64,000 bases of DNA from an uncultured Prochlorococcus sp. (GCA_902536555.1 CACAXR010000001.1:124001-188000); one strand, 5' to 3'; numbered from the stretch's first letter, positions 9,673 through 18,232 are shown. The notes: generated from the letters alone by a model not told the origin. Numbers and translations: made by a program.

Positions 9673-9804
9673 CTAATCTAATTCCTTTTTTGGCTTTGTA
9701 TTGATACTGGAAGTTCCCTTAGCAGCAGAAACGAAGAAAAAGAAGCCTACAATTCCTGATATACCAAATATCGCAGCCAAAGGATCAAAAGTGAAAGAAA
9801 ACAT
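9673..9804 (-). CDS. Tiny single-span membrane protein, 43 aa
   Basis: Starts MFSFTFDPLAAIFGISG, then a Phe-rich helix and a soluble tail. The ORF is complete, with an isolated promoter-like AT-rich region upstream. Function not recognised. Confidence 0.5.
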   Translation of the reverse strand: MFSFTFDPLAAIFGISGIVGFFFFVSAAKGTSSINTKPKKELD

Positions 9805-10087
9805 AGAATTAATAAAATCAAGATAAATAATAGTTTTTGAATCAAAATTCTACAATTATTGTTAAGTATAAAAAATAACAATCGCGTGATTCATATGTCA
9901 TTATTAGTTTCTCAGTAGATTCAAGAAAATTATTATTCAAATTGATTTTAAGAATAAAAATATCAATACATACCAAAGATCTATTCTTGCGAAAGAGAAA
10001 AGTTTTTAAAAAATATTTATAGAAATATTGAATAAAAAACTACCCAGAGGATCCACAATTGTTGTTTCTTTAGATTAATATCAACCT

Positions 10088-10270
10088 ATGACAGAATTCT
10101 ACTCAGCTTCTTCCTCAATAAGTCCTTTTACAGCAGTATTATGGTGCCTTTATCCAATAGCTGTGCTTGTAATCATTGAATTAATTTTGGGGGGTGGGTT
10201 TGATGATGACAATAATGACGATCAAGATGGTGGAATGCTAATACCCGCTTACTCTAGATCAGACGTTTGA
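10088..10270 (+). CDS. Single-span membrane protein with acidic DDQDGG tail
   Basis: Encodes 60 aa: a Ser-rich N-terminus, one helix (LWCLYPIAVLVIIELILGGG) and then DDDNNDDQDGG. The arrangement matches the minus-strand protein at 8817-8951, including the DQDGG core. The function of this small family is unknown. Confidence 0.65.
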   Translation: MTEFYSASSSISPFTAVLWCLYPIAVLVIIELILGGGFDDDNNDDQDGGMLIPAYSRSDV

Positions 10271-10308
10271 ATTTTTTAAATTAAAGACCCATAAATAATT
10301 TAATTAAA

Positions 10309-10449
10309 TTGGCCAACAATATTGTTACAACTCATATTTCTCTAATCACACTTACCGTCCTTATGATTTCCTCTCTAACCTGGCTCATCTTAAGAACCCT
10401 TAAGGAAGGTAGAAAAGCCCTAACAGAAATAAATAAGGATAGATCGTGA
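10309..10449 (+). CDS. Tiny membrane protein, TTG start
   Basis: Encodes 46 aa from TTG 10309: a hydrophobic helix (ISLITLTVLMISSLTWLIL) followed by a basic/acidic tail. The frame is bounded upstream by a stop at 10282. Codon use and the one-helix layout fit its neighbours better than the longer opposite-strand frame covering the same bases. Confidence 0.5.
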   Translation: MANNIVTTHISLITLTVLMISSLTWLILRTLKEGRKALTEINKDRS

Positions 10450-10682
10450 AATACAATAAACATTTTTAAAAATATAGAATTTTCATTAATTTTATAAGTT
10501 TTTCTAAATAAAAATATATTCCTCATATTTAAAAATTTTTCCTTATGAAAGTTTGGGAAACCCATAAAAAACTTAAATAAATACTAGAATTTCAAAAATT
10601 GTTAACATAAACAATTACAAAACTTTTGATATTCCTTTTTTTGTGAAAGGCCCCTTTTTTGTAATTACTTTAATAAATAAAA

Positions 10683-10778
10683 ATGCATCTTAATTCTTTA
10701 CTTTATATTTGTTCTATATCTTTATTCATTTATATAATGGCGCTATTTTGGAGAGACTTGCCAAATCAAAAAAAGTAA
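10683..10778 (+). CDS. Tiny single-span membrane protein, 31 aa
   Basis: Begins MHLNSLLYICSISLF, one helix and a short charged tail LPNQKK. It lies after a G/C-rich tract followed by a T-run at 10650-10660 that could be part of its leader. Function unknown. Confidence 0.45.
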   Translation: MHLNSLLYICSISLFIYIMALFWRDLPNQKK

Positions 10779-10860
10779 ATAAATAAGTAATATTAATTTT
10801 GTTGCTTATCAAAAAAAATTGAGTTATTAATTTAATATTGAATTTAATTTTTTTATATAA

Positions 10861-11031
10861 ATGCTGAAAGAATTTTCAAATAACAATAACAAGAATATTT
10901 TCTCAGAGACTTCAAGTATTGCGAAGGAAAAGATGATTTGCAAAGACGGATTCTGTTCATTACCAAATCAAGATGAGATCCCAAAACAAGATTCAAATGA
11001 TAAGAATTTATTTGATCCTATTAGTAAATAA
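10861..11031 (+). CDS. Small soluble protein with CKDGFCSLP motif
   Basis: Encodes 56 polar residues with a single Cys pair in MICKDGFCSLP. The rest is Asn/Ser/Asp rich and probably disordered. The Cys pair separated by four residues could be redox active or bind metal. No function recognised. Confidence 0.55.
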   Translation: MLKEFSNNNNKNIFSETSSIAKEKMICKDGFCSLPNQDEIPKQDSNDKNLFDPISK

Positions 11032-11091
11032 ATAATTTTTTGATAAATTGAAGATTAAATTGACAATATTAAATTCTTTGAATTTTTATTT

Positions 11092-11433
11092 ATGCTTAAT
11101 AACTTTTTAAACGCATATAGAGAGTTTTGGATTAAAGCTACAGACTTCAAAGGATTCACATCTCGATCGGACTGGTGGTTAGTTCAACTTGCGAATCTTA
11201 TAATTTCTTTCCTAACTATACCAATATTTTTTAAAACTTTTGGTTTCAATGTTTATGGAATAGTTTGTATCATTCCTCAAATAGCTATTGATATAAGAAG
11301 AATCAAAGATTTTGGAAAGGATTGGAAATGGATCTTTATTAATCTAATACCAATCTTCGGATGGATCTTGTGGTTCATCTGGTTAGGCTTTGGTAAGACA
11401 GGTAATGGGAAAAATAAACTAATAAAAAATTAA
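11092..11433 (+). CDS. DUF805 family membrane protein
   Basis: Encodes 113 aa with three to four hydrophobic spans. It carries family features: the opening FLNAYREFWIKATDFKGFTSR, the conserved RRIKDFGKDWKW loop and a terminal Trp/Gly-rich helix. DUF805 proteins are inner-membrane proteins of unknown role. The stop overlaps the convergent gene by 4 bp. Confidence 0.85.
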   Translation: MLNNFLNAYREFWIKATDFKGFTSRSDWWLVQLANLIISFLTIPIFFKTFGFNVYGIVCIIPQIAIDIRRIKDFGKDWKWIFINLIPIFGWILWFIWLGFGKTGNGKNKLIKN

Positions 11434-11753
11434 CTCTTCATTTTTTTTCTTTTTTTAAAATCTACAAATCTTATCTTATCTCTTAACTCTATTTGTTTTT
11501 CAAGAATTCTAAACACATGCATCTCACATTCGGTTAACTTAAGAAACTGATCGAGTGTATCTTTATCTTCTTCATCAAAATCTTCAAAAACTTCTGAAAT
11601 AGCAATACTATTTCTAGAAATAAAATCCTCTGCAACATCTCTAGGATTCTTTCCTGATTCAAAATCCTGAAAAGCTTCATAAGAATTAAGTTCTCTCGTT
11701 AACCATTTAAACCATGGTTCATTTTTATTTTTTTTATTTAAAATCTTCTTCAT
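11430..11753 (-). CDS. Conserved acidic protein, paralogue of the 734-1000 gene
   Basis: Encodes 107 aa. FLKLTECEMHVFRIL aligns with FMKLSESELHILKYF of the 734-1000 protein, and both share the WFKWL-like start and an acidic centre (EDFDEEDKDTLDQ). The C-terminus is very basic. Two divergent copies 11 kb apart suggest an old duplication. Function unknown. Confidence 0.65.
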   Translation of the reverse strand: MKKILNKKNKNEPWFKWLTRELNSYEAFQDFESGKNPRDVAEDFISRNSIAISEVFEDFDEEDKDTLDQFLKLTECEMHVFRILEKQIELRDKIRFVDFKKRKKMKS

Positions 11754-11966
11754 GAAAAACTGTTTTCTAGTTTAATCATTATTAGATATTCATTCTTTGA
11801 CAGCTGTACAATTACTTATTTTTAAAATTTAATTAAAGATAAAACTTATCTATTTTTTAAAATAACTAGCATAGTTACCTATAAAGCTTTGTAAGGAATA
11901 AGTATTTATTATTCATTTTTCTGTTTATGAGATAGCTAGGATTTGTTTTTAAATATTACATTGTAA

Positions 11967-12113
11967 ATTCCTTTTTATGACTTTCCTTCCTCTCCAATTT
12001 TAATAATTGGTGCTCTTGGCATAGCAGTCGCAATAGCAGTTTTTTTTGTCTCTTTCCAAAAATATTTCAATTCGCCTTTGAATAAAGAGCGTGCAGAAAA
12101 GAAAAATCCTTAA
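11967..12113 (+). CDS. Probable tiny membrane protein with non-canonical or damaged start
   Basis: An open frame encodes FPSSPILIIGALGIAVAIAV and a charged tail ending KERAEKKNP, which looks like a genuine single-span protein. In frame there is no ATG, GTG or TTG before the helix; the only candidate is ATT at 11967. An ATG at 11977 is one base out of frame (ATG-A-C then TTTCCT). This suggests either a non-canonical start or a single-base indel. Boundaries are uncertain. Confidence 0.4.
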   Translation: MPFYDFPSSPILIIGALGIAVAIAVFFVSFQKYFNSPLNKERAEKKNP

Positions 12114-12116
12114 TAA

Positions 12117-12179
12117 ATGGAACAAAAAGAATTAAATGAAAGATTAGAAAAAATAGAACAGGATTTAAAAAATTTATAA
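12117..12179 (+). CDS. Very short possible protein, 20 aa
   Basis: An ATG three bases after the preceding stop opens MEQKELNERLEKIEQDLKNL, a perfect short amphipathic helix with heptad spacing. The length is at the noise limit. It is kept because of the tight spacing and the coherent composition. Confidence 0.25.
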   Translation: MEQKELNERLEKIEQDLKNL

Positions 12180-12264
12180 AAATTACTCTTATAAAGAGAT
12201 GAGTTAATGATCTCGAATTCAAGACCTTAAATTTTTAAACAAGAATTTTGTTCTATAAAGAGTT

Positions 12265-12420
12265 ATGGATAAAGATCATCTTATTGAGTTAATTTCTAAT
12301 AGTCTTCTTTACGAGAGCAAAAATTCTAACTCTACTAGGAATCTTAGTGACTTTAAAAATTACTTAAATAAATTAAATCTAGAACAACTGAGAACTATGT
12401 CTAAAGAATTTATTCTTTAG
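12265..12420 (+). CDS. Small protein, paralogue of 38828-38983
   Basis: Encodes 51 aa, beginning MDKDHLIELISNS and ending MSKEFIL. The gene at 38828 encodes the same length with the same ends (MDKEHLIDLISNS, ISKEFIL), so this is a real small-protein family present in both the core-like and the island region. Function unknown. Confidence 0.6.
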   Translation: MDKDHLIELISNSLLYESKNSNSTRNLSDFKNYLNKLNLEQLRTMSKEFIL

Positions 12421-12503
12421 TTTTTATTATTTGTACAATATTTATTGTTTATTAAATAATCAATACTTTTTAAAAATTGTTAGTATCTATAAAAAAGGGA
12501 AAT

Positions 12504-13610
12504 ATGCTTAAAGTTAGTAGAGGTGATTTTTTAATAAAGCCATTTTTAAAAAGAAATAATATTAGAGCTTCTTATCAAATTATTTCTACCATCTTCCCAA
12601 TAATTACTATTTGGTTAATCGTCCACCAAATAATAAATCAACCTTTTTCATTATTTATAAAAGGATTTCTATTAGTACCTTTTATAGTTCTTTTAACTCT
12701 GTTCTCATCTCGAACATTCTCATTAATGCATGATTGCGGTCATAATTCTCTTTTTACAAAACGGAAATTAAACCGATTCTTTGGATTCTTACTTGGTTTA
12801 GTTAATGGTATTCCTCAAAAGTCATGGTCAATTGATCATGCATTTCATCATAGAAATAATGGAAATTGGGAAATTTACAAAGGGCCGATAGATGTTTTAA
12901 GTCTTGAAGATTATGAATCCCTTACAAAAAGAGAGCAATTAATTTATAAAGTAAGTCGAAACTGGATAATGCTTTTCCCTGGCGGTTTTTTTTACTTGGT
13001 TTTAAAACCTAGATTAGGACTTGTTTTTATTATTTTTAATTTTACTAAAGATATATTAGAAGAGACTTTTATCAAAATAAAAAACAAAGAAATTTCTCAA
13101 CTTCTATCTATTAATTCAAGGGTCAAACCACCTTTTTCCGATTATGGAGATAATTTCAGTGAGCTGTTCGAATTAATAATCAATAATATAATAGTAATAA
13201 CAGGATGGATTTTTATGTGTAAATGGTTGGGATTAGTTTTTTTCCTATCATTTTATTCAATTGTATTAAGCTTATCAGCAGCAATTTTAATATGTGTTTT
13301 TTTCGTACAACATAACTATGAGAATGTATATGCTAAAAATACAAAAAACTGGGATCTCATCGATGGAGCGATTTTAGGTAGTAGCAATTTAGATATCCCT
13401 AATTGGCTAAATTGGTTTTTAGCAGACATATCCTTCCACAGCATTCATCATCTCTCTGAGAGAATACCTAATTACAACTTAAGAGCTTGCCATAAAGCAA
13501 ACATTCATTTGCTCCAGCAATCAAAGTTCTTGAAATTAAGCGATTTTTCAAACTGCTTCAAATATATTATTTGGGATAATAAAAAGGAAAAATTAATTCC
13601 AATAAGTTAA
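12504..13610 (+). CDS. Membrane fatty-acid desaturase-like di-iron protein
   Basis: About 368 aa with four hydrophobic spans. The three His boxes are intact: HDCGHNSLF, HAFHHRNNG and HSIHHLSE, which ligate a di-iron centre in acyl-lipid desaturases and related hydroxylases. It is shorter and more divergent than the second desaturase in this window (15286-16464), so regioselectivity is uncertain. ATG 12504 is taken; a TTG at 12477 is possible. Confidence 0.85.
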   Translation: MLKVSRGDFLIKPFLKRNNIRASYQIISTIFPIITIWLIVHQIINQPFSLFIKGFLLVPFIVLLTLFSSRTFSLMHDCGHNSLFTKRKLNRFFGFLLGLVNGIPQKSWSIDHAFHHRNNGNWEIYKGPIDVLSLEDYESLTKREQLIYKVSRNWIMLFPGGFFYLVLKPRLGLVFIIFNFTKDILEETFIKIKNKEISQLLSINSRVKPPFSDYGDNFSELFELIINNIIVITGWIFMCKWLGLVFFLSFYSIVLSLSAAILICVFFVQHNYENVYAKNTKNWDLIDGAILGSSNLDIPNWLNWFLADISFHSIHHLSERIPNYNLRACHKANIHLLQQSKFLKLSDFSNCFKYIIWDNKKEKLIPIS

Positions 13611-13613
13611 TAT

Positions 13614-13799
13614 CTAATTAAATCTTCTTCTCAATTTTCTTTTTAGAGGAATAGTGCTATATGCATGAGTACCAATAGATGGAGGCAAGTCATTCTTTAA
13701 AGGATGCATAAAAGCATTTGCCATACTCTCTGACATTTTCGAAAGCCAATTAATTAATGATTTCATTTGAAAATCTAAAAGTTTACTAATTTTTATCAT
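13614..13799 (-). CDS. Conserved-looking small basic protein
   Basis: Encodes 61 aa with one hydrophilic helix (INWLSKMSESMANAFMHPL), then a Pro/Tyr-containing segment (PSIGTHAYSTIPLKRK) and a basic end KLRRRFN. It converges with the desaturase gene 3 bp away. Function not recognised. Confidence 0.5.
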   Translation of the reverse strand: MIKISKLLDFQMKSLINWLSKMSESMANAFMHPLKNDLPPSIGTHAYSTIPLKRKLRRRFN

Positions 13800-14051
13800 C
13801 TAACTAAATAAATGAAATGTAAATCAGTCTTTATGCTGATTTTGAAGGATTGATTTACAAAAATAATATAAAATAACCAAAGTTGGACTTTCCTTGTATC
13901 TGTTAAAAGAAGTATATTACTGCTTTTTTAAAGGTAACCAAAGTAAAATATAAATTTAGTAAATAATACTTATTTTTTCTAATTCACTTAATAAATTAAA
14001 TTATTGAACATAATTTCGTGCTATATCTCTATTCCAAATAAATCGAATATT

Positions 14052-14210
14052 ATGAATGATTCATTTGTTTCTAACAACCAGAATACAGAAATAGATTCTA
14101 TTAATTCATATTTTGAATGTATTACTGAATGCAGTATTGTGGATGGTCATCAAGAATGTATTACTCGTTGTTTAGAAATTCATTTAAAGGGGGGTGATCA
14201 AAATGAATAA
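14052..14210 (+). CDS. Small four-Cys protein
   Basis: From the ATG at 14052, 52 aa with a regular Cys pattern: ECITECSIVDGHQECITRC. Two C-x3-C-like pairs could form a helical hairpin that binds metal or is disulfide linked. The stop overlaps the next gene, whose SD (AAGGGGGG) is embedded in this coding region, implying translational coupling. Confidence 0.6.
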   Translation: MNDSFVSNNQNTEIDSINSYFECITECSIVDGHQECITRCLEIHLKGGDQNE

Positions 14211-14355
14211 AAAAAATTCACCACAAAGGAAAACAACTTTAAAGTGGAACTCGAATGGAGAGCTTTCGGAAATTGATATGTTAAGAATTTTAGAAAAATT
14301 ATCAACTAATAATCTTAATCAATGCGAATTAACATGCGATTCTGATCAAATTTAA
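14203..14355 (+). CDS. Small protein translationally coupled to the four-Cys protein
   Basis: Encodes 50 aa beginning MNKKNSPQRKTTLKW and ending CELTCDSDQI. The ATG overlaps the upstream stop by 8 bp and follows a strong purine SD at about 14187-14193. The segment LKWNSNGELSEIDML reads like a short folded motif. Function unknown. Confidence 0.55.
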   Translation: MNKKNSPQRKTTLKWNSNGELSEIDMLRILEKLSTNNLNQCELTCDSDQI

Positions 14356-14614
14356 AAATTATTATTCCCAGAACTTTTTATATTGTTAATTAAGCAAAAA
14401 GTTTGATATTAAGTATCAAAAAAAATATTTCTATTAAGCTGAATTTTTAATGATCTGAAGTCAGACTAGATTTAAAAAAATTTTTCCTTTTTTATTAATG
14501 CTGCTGATAAAAAAGCAGCTTATTAGATTTTTGTAAGATGTCTAGTTTTAATTAACCAGATTTCAATCAAGATTTAGAACATTTTCACAATATCTTAGGT
14601 TTCATTTTGAAAAA

Positions 14615-14755
14615 CTAATTCTTAGAGATCCTTCCTTTTTTTAAGAATCTTTTACTAATTTCTTTGTTTGTTAGTTGAATCGGTTTTACTAAACCTGAAT
14701 CGCCATGAGTTGGACAATAGTAAGTAATAAGCATCCACTTTTTTTCTTCATTCAT
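14615..14755 (-). CDS. Small basic protein, 46 aa
   Basis: Begins MNEEKKWMLITYYCPTHGDSG and then KPIQLTNKEISKRFLKKG. Lone ORF within an otherwise sparse region, with clean start and stop. Function not recognised. Confidence 0.45.
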   Translation of the reverse strand: MNEEKKWMLITYYCPTHGDSGLVKPIQLTNKEISKRFLKKGRISKN

Positions 14756-14945
14756 AGGAGATTTTAATACTGAATAATATTTAAGTTTTTAGGACGATTT
14801 ATAAAAAAATTGATGTTTTTTAATCTTTTTTTCTTTTTTACTTAATAATTTATTAAAAATTTGAATCTATTCTCACTAAATAGATATAAATACGCATGAC
14901 TTTTAAAAACAATACTGCTAATAATTAATTAATTCAAAATTTTCC

Positions 14946-15077
14946 ATGTCCCTAGAATCTATATTGATGGTAGTTGCTCCAATTTGTCTTTTTACGGTAG
15001 GTGTTATTGCTTTACCCATAATAGTAAAGCCACGTAAACAATCTGGTTTGCCTAAGAGGTACATTCGCGGTCTTTAA
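14946..15077 (+). CDS. Tiny single-span membrane protein, 43 aa
   Basis: Begins MSLESILMVVAPICLFTVG; one helix followed by a basic tail KPRKQSGLPKRYIRGL. It precedes the delta-12-type desaturase gene on the same strand. Function unknown. Confidence 0.55.
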   Translation: MSLESILMVVAPICLFTVGVIALPIIVKPRKQSGLPKRYIRGL

Positions 15078-15285
15078 ATTAATTAAGCTTTAAAGAAGAA
15101 CAAAGACTTTCAGCATAAAAAAAATATAGTAGATTAAAAAGATTTCGATAAAAGAATAAAATAAAAAATTTTAGACACAAATAAAAAAATATATAATTAT
15201 AAATTATTTTCATTATGAGATCCTGTGATGGATAATAGAAAATATAAATTCACTTTTATTAAAAACAATTCTTAACCAAAAAAAT

Positions 15286-16464
15286 TTGAGTAATATAAAA
15301 TTCTCAGGCCTTAAAGGCCAAGCGCTTGTAATAGAGGATAAAGATATTCCAAGCATAAAAGAATTTAAGGATGTTATCCCTAATCACTACTTTAAGTGCA
15401 ATACTAAAACTTCTTTGAGGTATCTTTTACAATCAGCTTTAATCCAAACATTAGTTTTTGAGATAGGCTTATCTATTCCATTTACCGCAAAAATGATCCC
15501 AATTTGGATTATTTACGCATTACTATCAGGTACCACTGCAATGGGATTTTGGGTAATTGCCCATGAATGTGGGCATGGAGCATTCTCTAAAAACAAGACA
15601 TTGGAAACAATAACGGGGTACTTATTACATTCATTACTTCTAGTGCCTTATTTTTCTTGGCAGCGTTCTCATGCAATTCATCATCGATTCACTAATAACA
15701 TAACCAATGGAGAAACTCATGTCCCTTTAGTCATTAAAGGGAATGGAGTTACTGAAAAAGTTGGCGGAGAAAAAGAATTACATTTTTCAAATTCCTTAGG
15801 TAAGAAAAATTACGGAATTCTTCAACTTGTTTTACATCTAATATTTGGCTGGCCTGCTTATTTACTTACAGGAAGTACGGGAGGTGTTAAATATGGAACT
15901 TCAAATCATTTTTGGCCAAAAAAACCATTTGCTAAATCATTATGGCCATCAATATGGGCCAAGAAAGTTTGGATATCAGATATTGGTGTAGGTTTGACAT
16001 TATTGGGCATAGTTTATTTAGTTTTCAAGTATGGATTATTTCCAATAATTGCTCTATATTTTGGTCCTTTATTGGTGGTTAATTGTTGGCTAGTAGTTTA
16101 TACATGGCTTCATCATACAGATTCAGATGTACCTCATCTTTCAAACACGGAATTTTCCTTTATGAAAGGAGCATTTCTATCTATTGATAGGCCTTACGGT
16201 AAAATCCTTAATTTTCTTCATCACAATATAGGTTCTAGCCATGTCGTTCATCATGTTTGTCCAACGATTCCACATTATCATGCAAAAAAAGCAACTTTCT
16301 TAATAAAAAAGACCTTTAAAAAAGCATATCTATTTAATCCTGATCCAATACACAAAGCTTTATGGAATATAGCTTGTAATTGTGTTGCTGTTAAGTTTGA
16401 CACAGAGAGTAACAGATATTTATGGCAATCTTCATACAAAAATAGTGGATTGAAAAATCAATAA
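15286..16464 (+). CDS. desA: Acyl-lipid desaturase, delta-12 (DesA) type
   Basis: Encodes 392 aa. His boxes HECGHGAF, HAIHHRFTN and HVVHH are intact, and spans flank them as in thylakoid acyl-lipid omega-6/delta-12 desaturases, which introduce a second double bond into membrane C18/C16 fatty acids using reduced ferredoxin. The start appears to be TTG 15286, since no upstream ATG is in frame. Assignment to DesA rather than another regioselectivity is by overall resemblance only. Confidence 0.85.
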   Translation: MSNIKFSGLKGQALVIEDKDIPSIKEFKDVIPNHYFKCNTKTSLRYLLQSALIQTLVFEIGLSIPFTAKMIPIWIIYALLSGTTAMGFWVIAHECGHGAFSKNKTLETITGYLLHSLLLVPYFSWQRSHAIHHRFTNNITNGETHVPLVIKGNGVTEKVGGEKELHFSNSLGKKNYGILQLVLHLIFGWPAYLLTGSTGGVKYGTSNHFWPKKPFAKSLWPSIWAKKVWISDIGVGLTLLGIVYLVFKYGLFPIIALYFGPLLVVNCWLVVYTWLHHTDSDVPHLSNTEFSFMKGAFLSIDRPYGKILNFLHHNIGSSHVVHHVCPTIPHYHAKKATFLIKKTFKKAYLFNPDPIHKALWNIACNCVAVKFDTESNRYLWQSSYKNSGLKNQ

Positions 16465-16571
16465 GTATCAATTCTTTATCACATTAATTTACGCAAATCT
16501 GAAAAGAATATAAAAGAATTAGGAATTACAAAATTTTCATCTTAGAAAATAATTCAAACTACATAATTATT

Positions 16572-16733
16572 ATGAGTGGTGACAATTTGCATGGTAAGCA
16601 ACCTATTAAATTTTATTCGGAAAAAATAACACTTACAAAGGTTGAATTATTAGAGAAGCAATTAAGTCTAGGCGAAAAAATTTCAGATTTAGATCAAAAG
16701 CATAAAGAATGGAGCAAAAAACTTTCAGGTTGA
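16572..16733 (+). CDS. Small soluble helical protein, 53 aa
   Basis: Begins MSGDNLHGKQPIKFYSEKIT and continues as a charged helix with heptad-like Leu (VELLEKQLSLGEKISDL). Likely a short coiled coil. Function unknown. It converges on the DUF938 gene. Confidence 0.5.
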   Translation: MSGDNLHGKQPIKFYSEKITLTKVELLEKQLSLGEKISDLDQKHKEWSKKLSG

Positions 16734-16784
16734 TTATCTAACAAAATTCATTCGCATAACTCATTGATATTTGTATTTAACTTA

Positions 16785-17402
16785 TCAAGAAACTTTTCTA
16801 TAAATTATTGAAAAATTATTTGCAGGCATACTAATAATATCTTCTTGAGAAAAACCATTTTTTTTACTCTCATCGCAAACTTCCTCAAGATTTTTAATCC
16901 CCCAAAAAGCATTTTTCGTTTTCAATGAATTATCGAAAAAATAGTTACTTTCACTTGTATGCTTATTATCAATTTTAAATGGCCCATACAACATCAAAAA
17001 TTGGCCTTTTTTGAGTAATTTTCCTGACTCCTTAAAGAGTGCGATGGTACAAGACCAATGTGCTACATGAATCATATTTATAGAGACTATTCCTTGCAAA
17101 GAATGAGCTAATTTCAATGGAATTTTCCAAGGAATTTTTTCTACATCAATCTCAAGAGGTTGGGGCATTTTCTTAGTTAAATCTTCATACTCAATCCAAG
17201 AACTTATACTTTTTCGATGCACTAACTCTGGATCACTTGTTTGCCAAACTATTTTAGGAAAGCGTTTTTGAAAAACTACTCCATGCTCACCACTGCCACT
17301 CCCAATTTCCAATACTGCACCTTTTTTTATGATTTTGGAAAGTACATCACCAATGCAGTCTCTATTTCTTTGAGTCGCAGAAAAAAAAAGTCTATTATCC
17401 AA
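16785..17402 (-). CDS. DUF938 SAM-dependent methyltransferase
   Basis: Encodes 205 aa with the methyltransferase motif I VLEIGSGSGEHG, the WQTSDPE segment and NMIHVAHWSC, all characteristic of the DUF938 family. Fold and SAM binding are well supported; the methylation substrate is unknown. The start ATG is the first in frame. Confidence 0.85.
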   Translation of the reverse strand: MDNRLFFSATQRNRDCIGDVLSKIIKKGAVLEIGSGSGEHGVVFQKRFPKIVWQTSDPELVHRKSISSWIEYEDLTKKMPQPLEIDVEKIPWKIPLKLAHSLQGIVSINMIHVAHWSCTIALFKESGKLLKKGQFLMLYGPFKIDNKHTSESNYFFDNSLKTKNAFWGIKNLEEVCDESKKNGFSQEDIISMPANNFSIIYRKVS

Positions 17403-17450
17403 AATTCAACAAAATTGGGTCTTTCAGTAATAAGAATAATTCTAAATCCT

Positions 17451-17618
17451 TTATTGTTTAATTTTTCTCAATTTAGGAGTCTTAAAAAACATTATTTGAA
17501 GGCTAAAGAATAATATTAAAATTGTAAGAGCAGGCAAAATAAAAAGTATTAAATCTGAACTAACTAAAGAAGGAATTCTTCCAAAAATTAAATGCATGTA
17601 ATAGGTCGCAAATGACAT
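17451..17618 (-). CDS. Tiny single-span membrane protein, 55 aa
   Basis: Begins MSFATYYMHLIFGRIPS, then a strongly hydrophobic helix (LILFILPALTILILFFSLQ) and a basic end. It is upstream of and co-directional with the DUF938 gene (48 bp apart), so it may be co-transcribed. Function unknown. Confidence 0.5.
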   Translation of the reverse strand: MSFATYYMHLIFGRIPSLVSSDLILFILPALTILILFFSLQIMFFKTPKLRKIKQ

Positions 17619-17700
17619 GAATTCATTAATATCTCTAATTTATTAATAGCAATTATTTGAATTCTAAAAACTATTTTTTGTCAAACACAAAGAATTCATA

Positions 17701-17795
17701 AAAAAAAGAGTCAGCCTGTATCCCTACTAGCTGACTCTAATAACATATTAATTTAAATTACCTCTAAATGAGGATGTACCTATAAAAGAAATAAG
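17701..17795 (-). ncRNA. Candidate small RNA with promoter and intrinsic terminator
   Basis: On the minus strand a TATAAT box lies at 17807-17802. Reading left there is a small hairpin (CCTC / GAGG around 17760-17772), then a perfect 9-bp stem AGAGTCAGC / GCTGACTCT (17707-17715 with 17730-17738) followed by a U7 run. No ORF fits. A promoter-to-terminator unit of about 95 nt with no protein is typical of Prochlorococcus Yfr-type sRNAs. The exact ends are inferred. Confidence 0.5.
17707..17738 (-). terminator. Intrinsic terminator, minus strand
   Basis: Nine perfect base pairs with a 14-nt loop and a U-run on the minus strand (A7 at 17701-17707 on the plus strand). No protein gene reads into it from the right, which is the main argument for the sRNA above. 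Confidence 0.7.
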
Positions 17796-17933
17796 GTATT
17801 AATTATAAGTTTTTTGTTTAAAATTTAAAAATATCTGAACAAACATAAAAAGAACAACAAGGTATATTTCGACACATTTATGTAGCAGTTTTAATTTTTT
17901 TTCTGACCTAAAAAGCCATAATCGATTATTTTC

Positions 17934-17962
17934 TTTACATTAATAAATAAATGTGTTATAAT
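17934..17962 (+). promoter_or_regulatory. Sigma70-type promoter of the hli pair
   Basis: TTTACA at 17934-17939 and TATAAT at 17957-17962 are separated by exactly 17 bp, and a TG precedes the -10 region. The predicted start lies near 17969, about 16 nt before the first hli ATG. This is one of the best consensus promoters in the window, fitting a strongly inducible stress gene. Confidence 0.75.
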
Positions 17963-17984
17963 AGTTTACAATTACTTTAAAAAA

Positions 17985-18092
17985 ATGACTCCAGAAGCAG
18001 AACGTTTTAACGGTTGGGCAGCAATGTTAGGTTTCGTTGCAGCAGTTGGTGCCTACGTCACAACAGGTCAGATCATTCCAGGCTGGTTCTAA
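17985..18092 (+). CDS. hli: High-light-inducible protein, short form (35 aa)
   Basis: Single chlorophyll-binding-type helix RFNGWAAMLGFVAAVGAY followed by the TTGQIIPG end motif. HLIPs are thylakoid proteins related to LHC antenna proteins that protect photosystems and chlorophyll-synthesis complexes under light stress. The helix keeps the E-x2-N-x2-A core (E6, N9, A12 region). The stop overlaps the start of the next hli (TAATG). Confidence 0.9.
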   Translation: MTPEAERFNGWAAMLGFVAAVGAYVTTGQIIPGWF

Positions 18093-18232
18093 TGAAAAAT
18101 AGCGAACCAAAAATAGTAGAAAAAGAAAAAATCGTTGCTGAAAAGCTTAACGGTAGATTCGCAATGATAGGTTTTATTGCTCTTGTTGGAGCCTATTTAA
18201 CAACGGGTCAAATTATTCCTGGTTTTATTTAG
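18092..18232 (+). CDS. hli: High-light-inducible protein (46 aa)
   Basis: A charged N-terminus (EPKIVEKEKIVAEKLNG) leads into RFAMIGFIALVGAYLTTGQ and IIPGFI. The chlorophyll-binding motif E-x2-N-G-R-x-A-M is intact. ATG 18092 overlaps the stop of the first hli, so the two are translated as a pair from the promoter at 17934. Confidence 0.92.
   Translation: MKNSEPKIVEKEKIVAEKLNGRFAMIGFIALVGAYLTTGQIIPGFI

Noticed and set aside
10332-10565. 77-codon minus-strand frame
   Set aside because: It overlaps the better-supported TTG-initiated membrane micro-protein at 10309-10449 on the plus strand, and its own composition does not resemble a folded or membrane protein.
17241-17513. 90-codon plus-strand frame
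   Set aside because: Antisense to the DUF938 methyltransferase and the adjacent micro-gene; composition mirrors the real coding strand.
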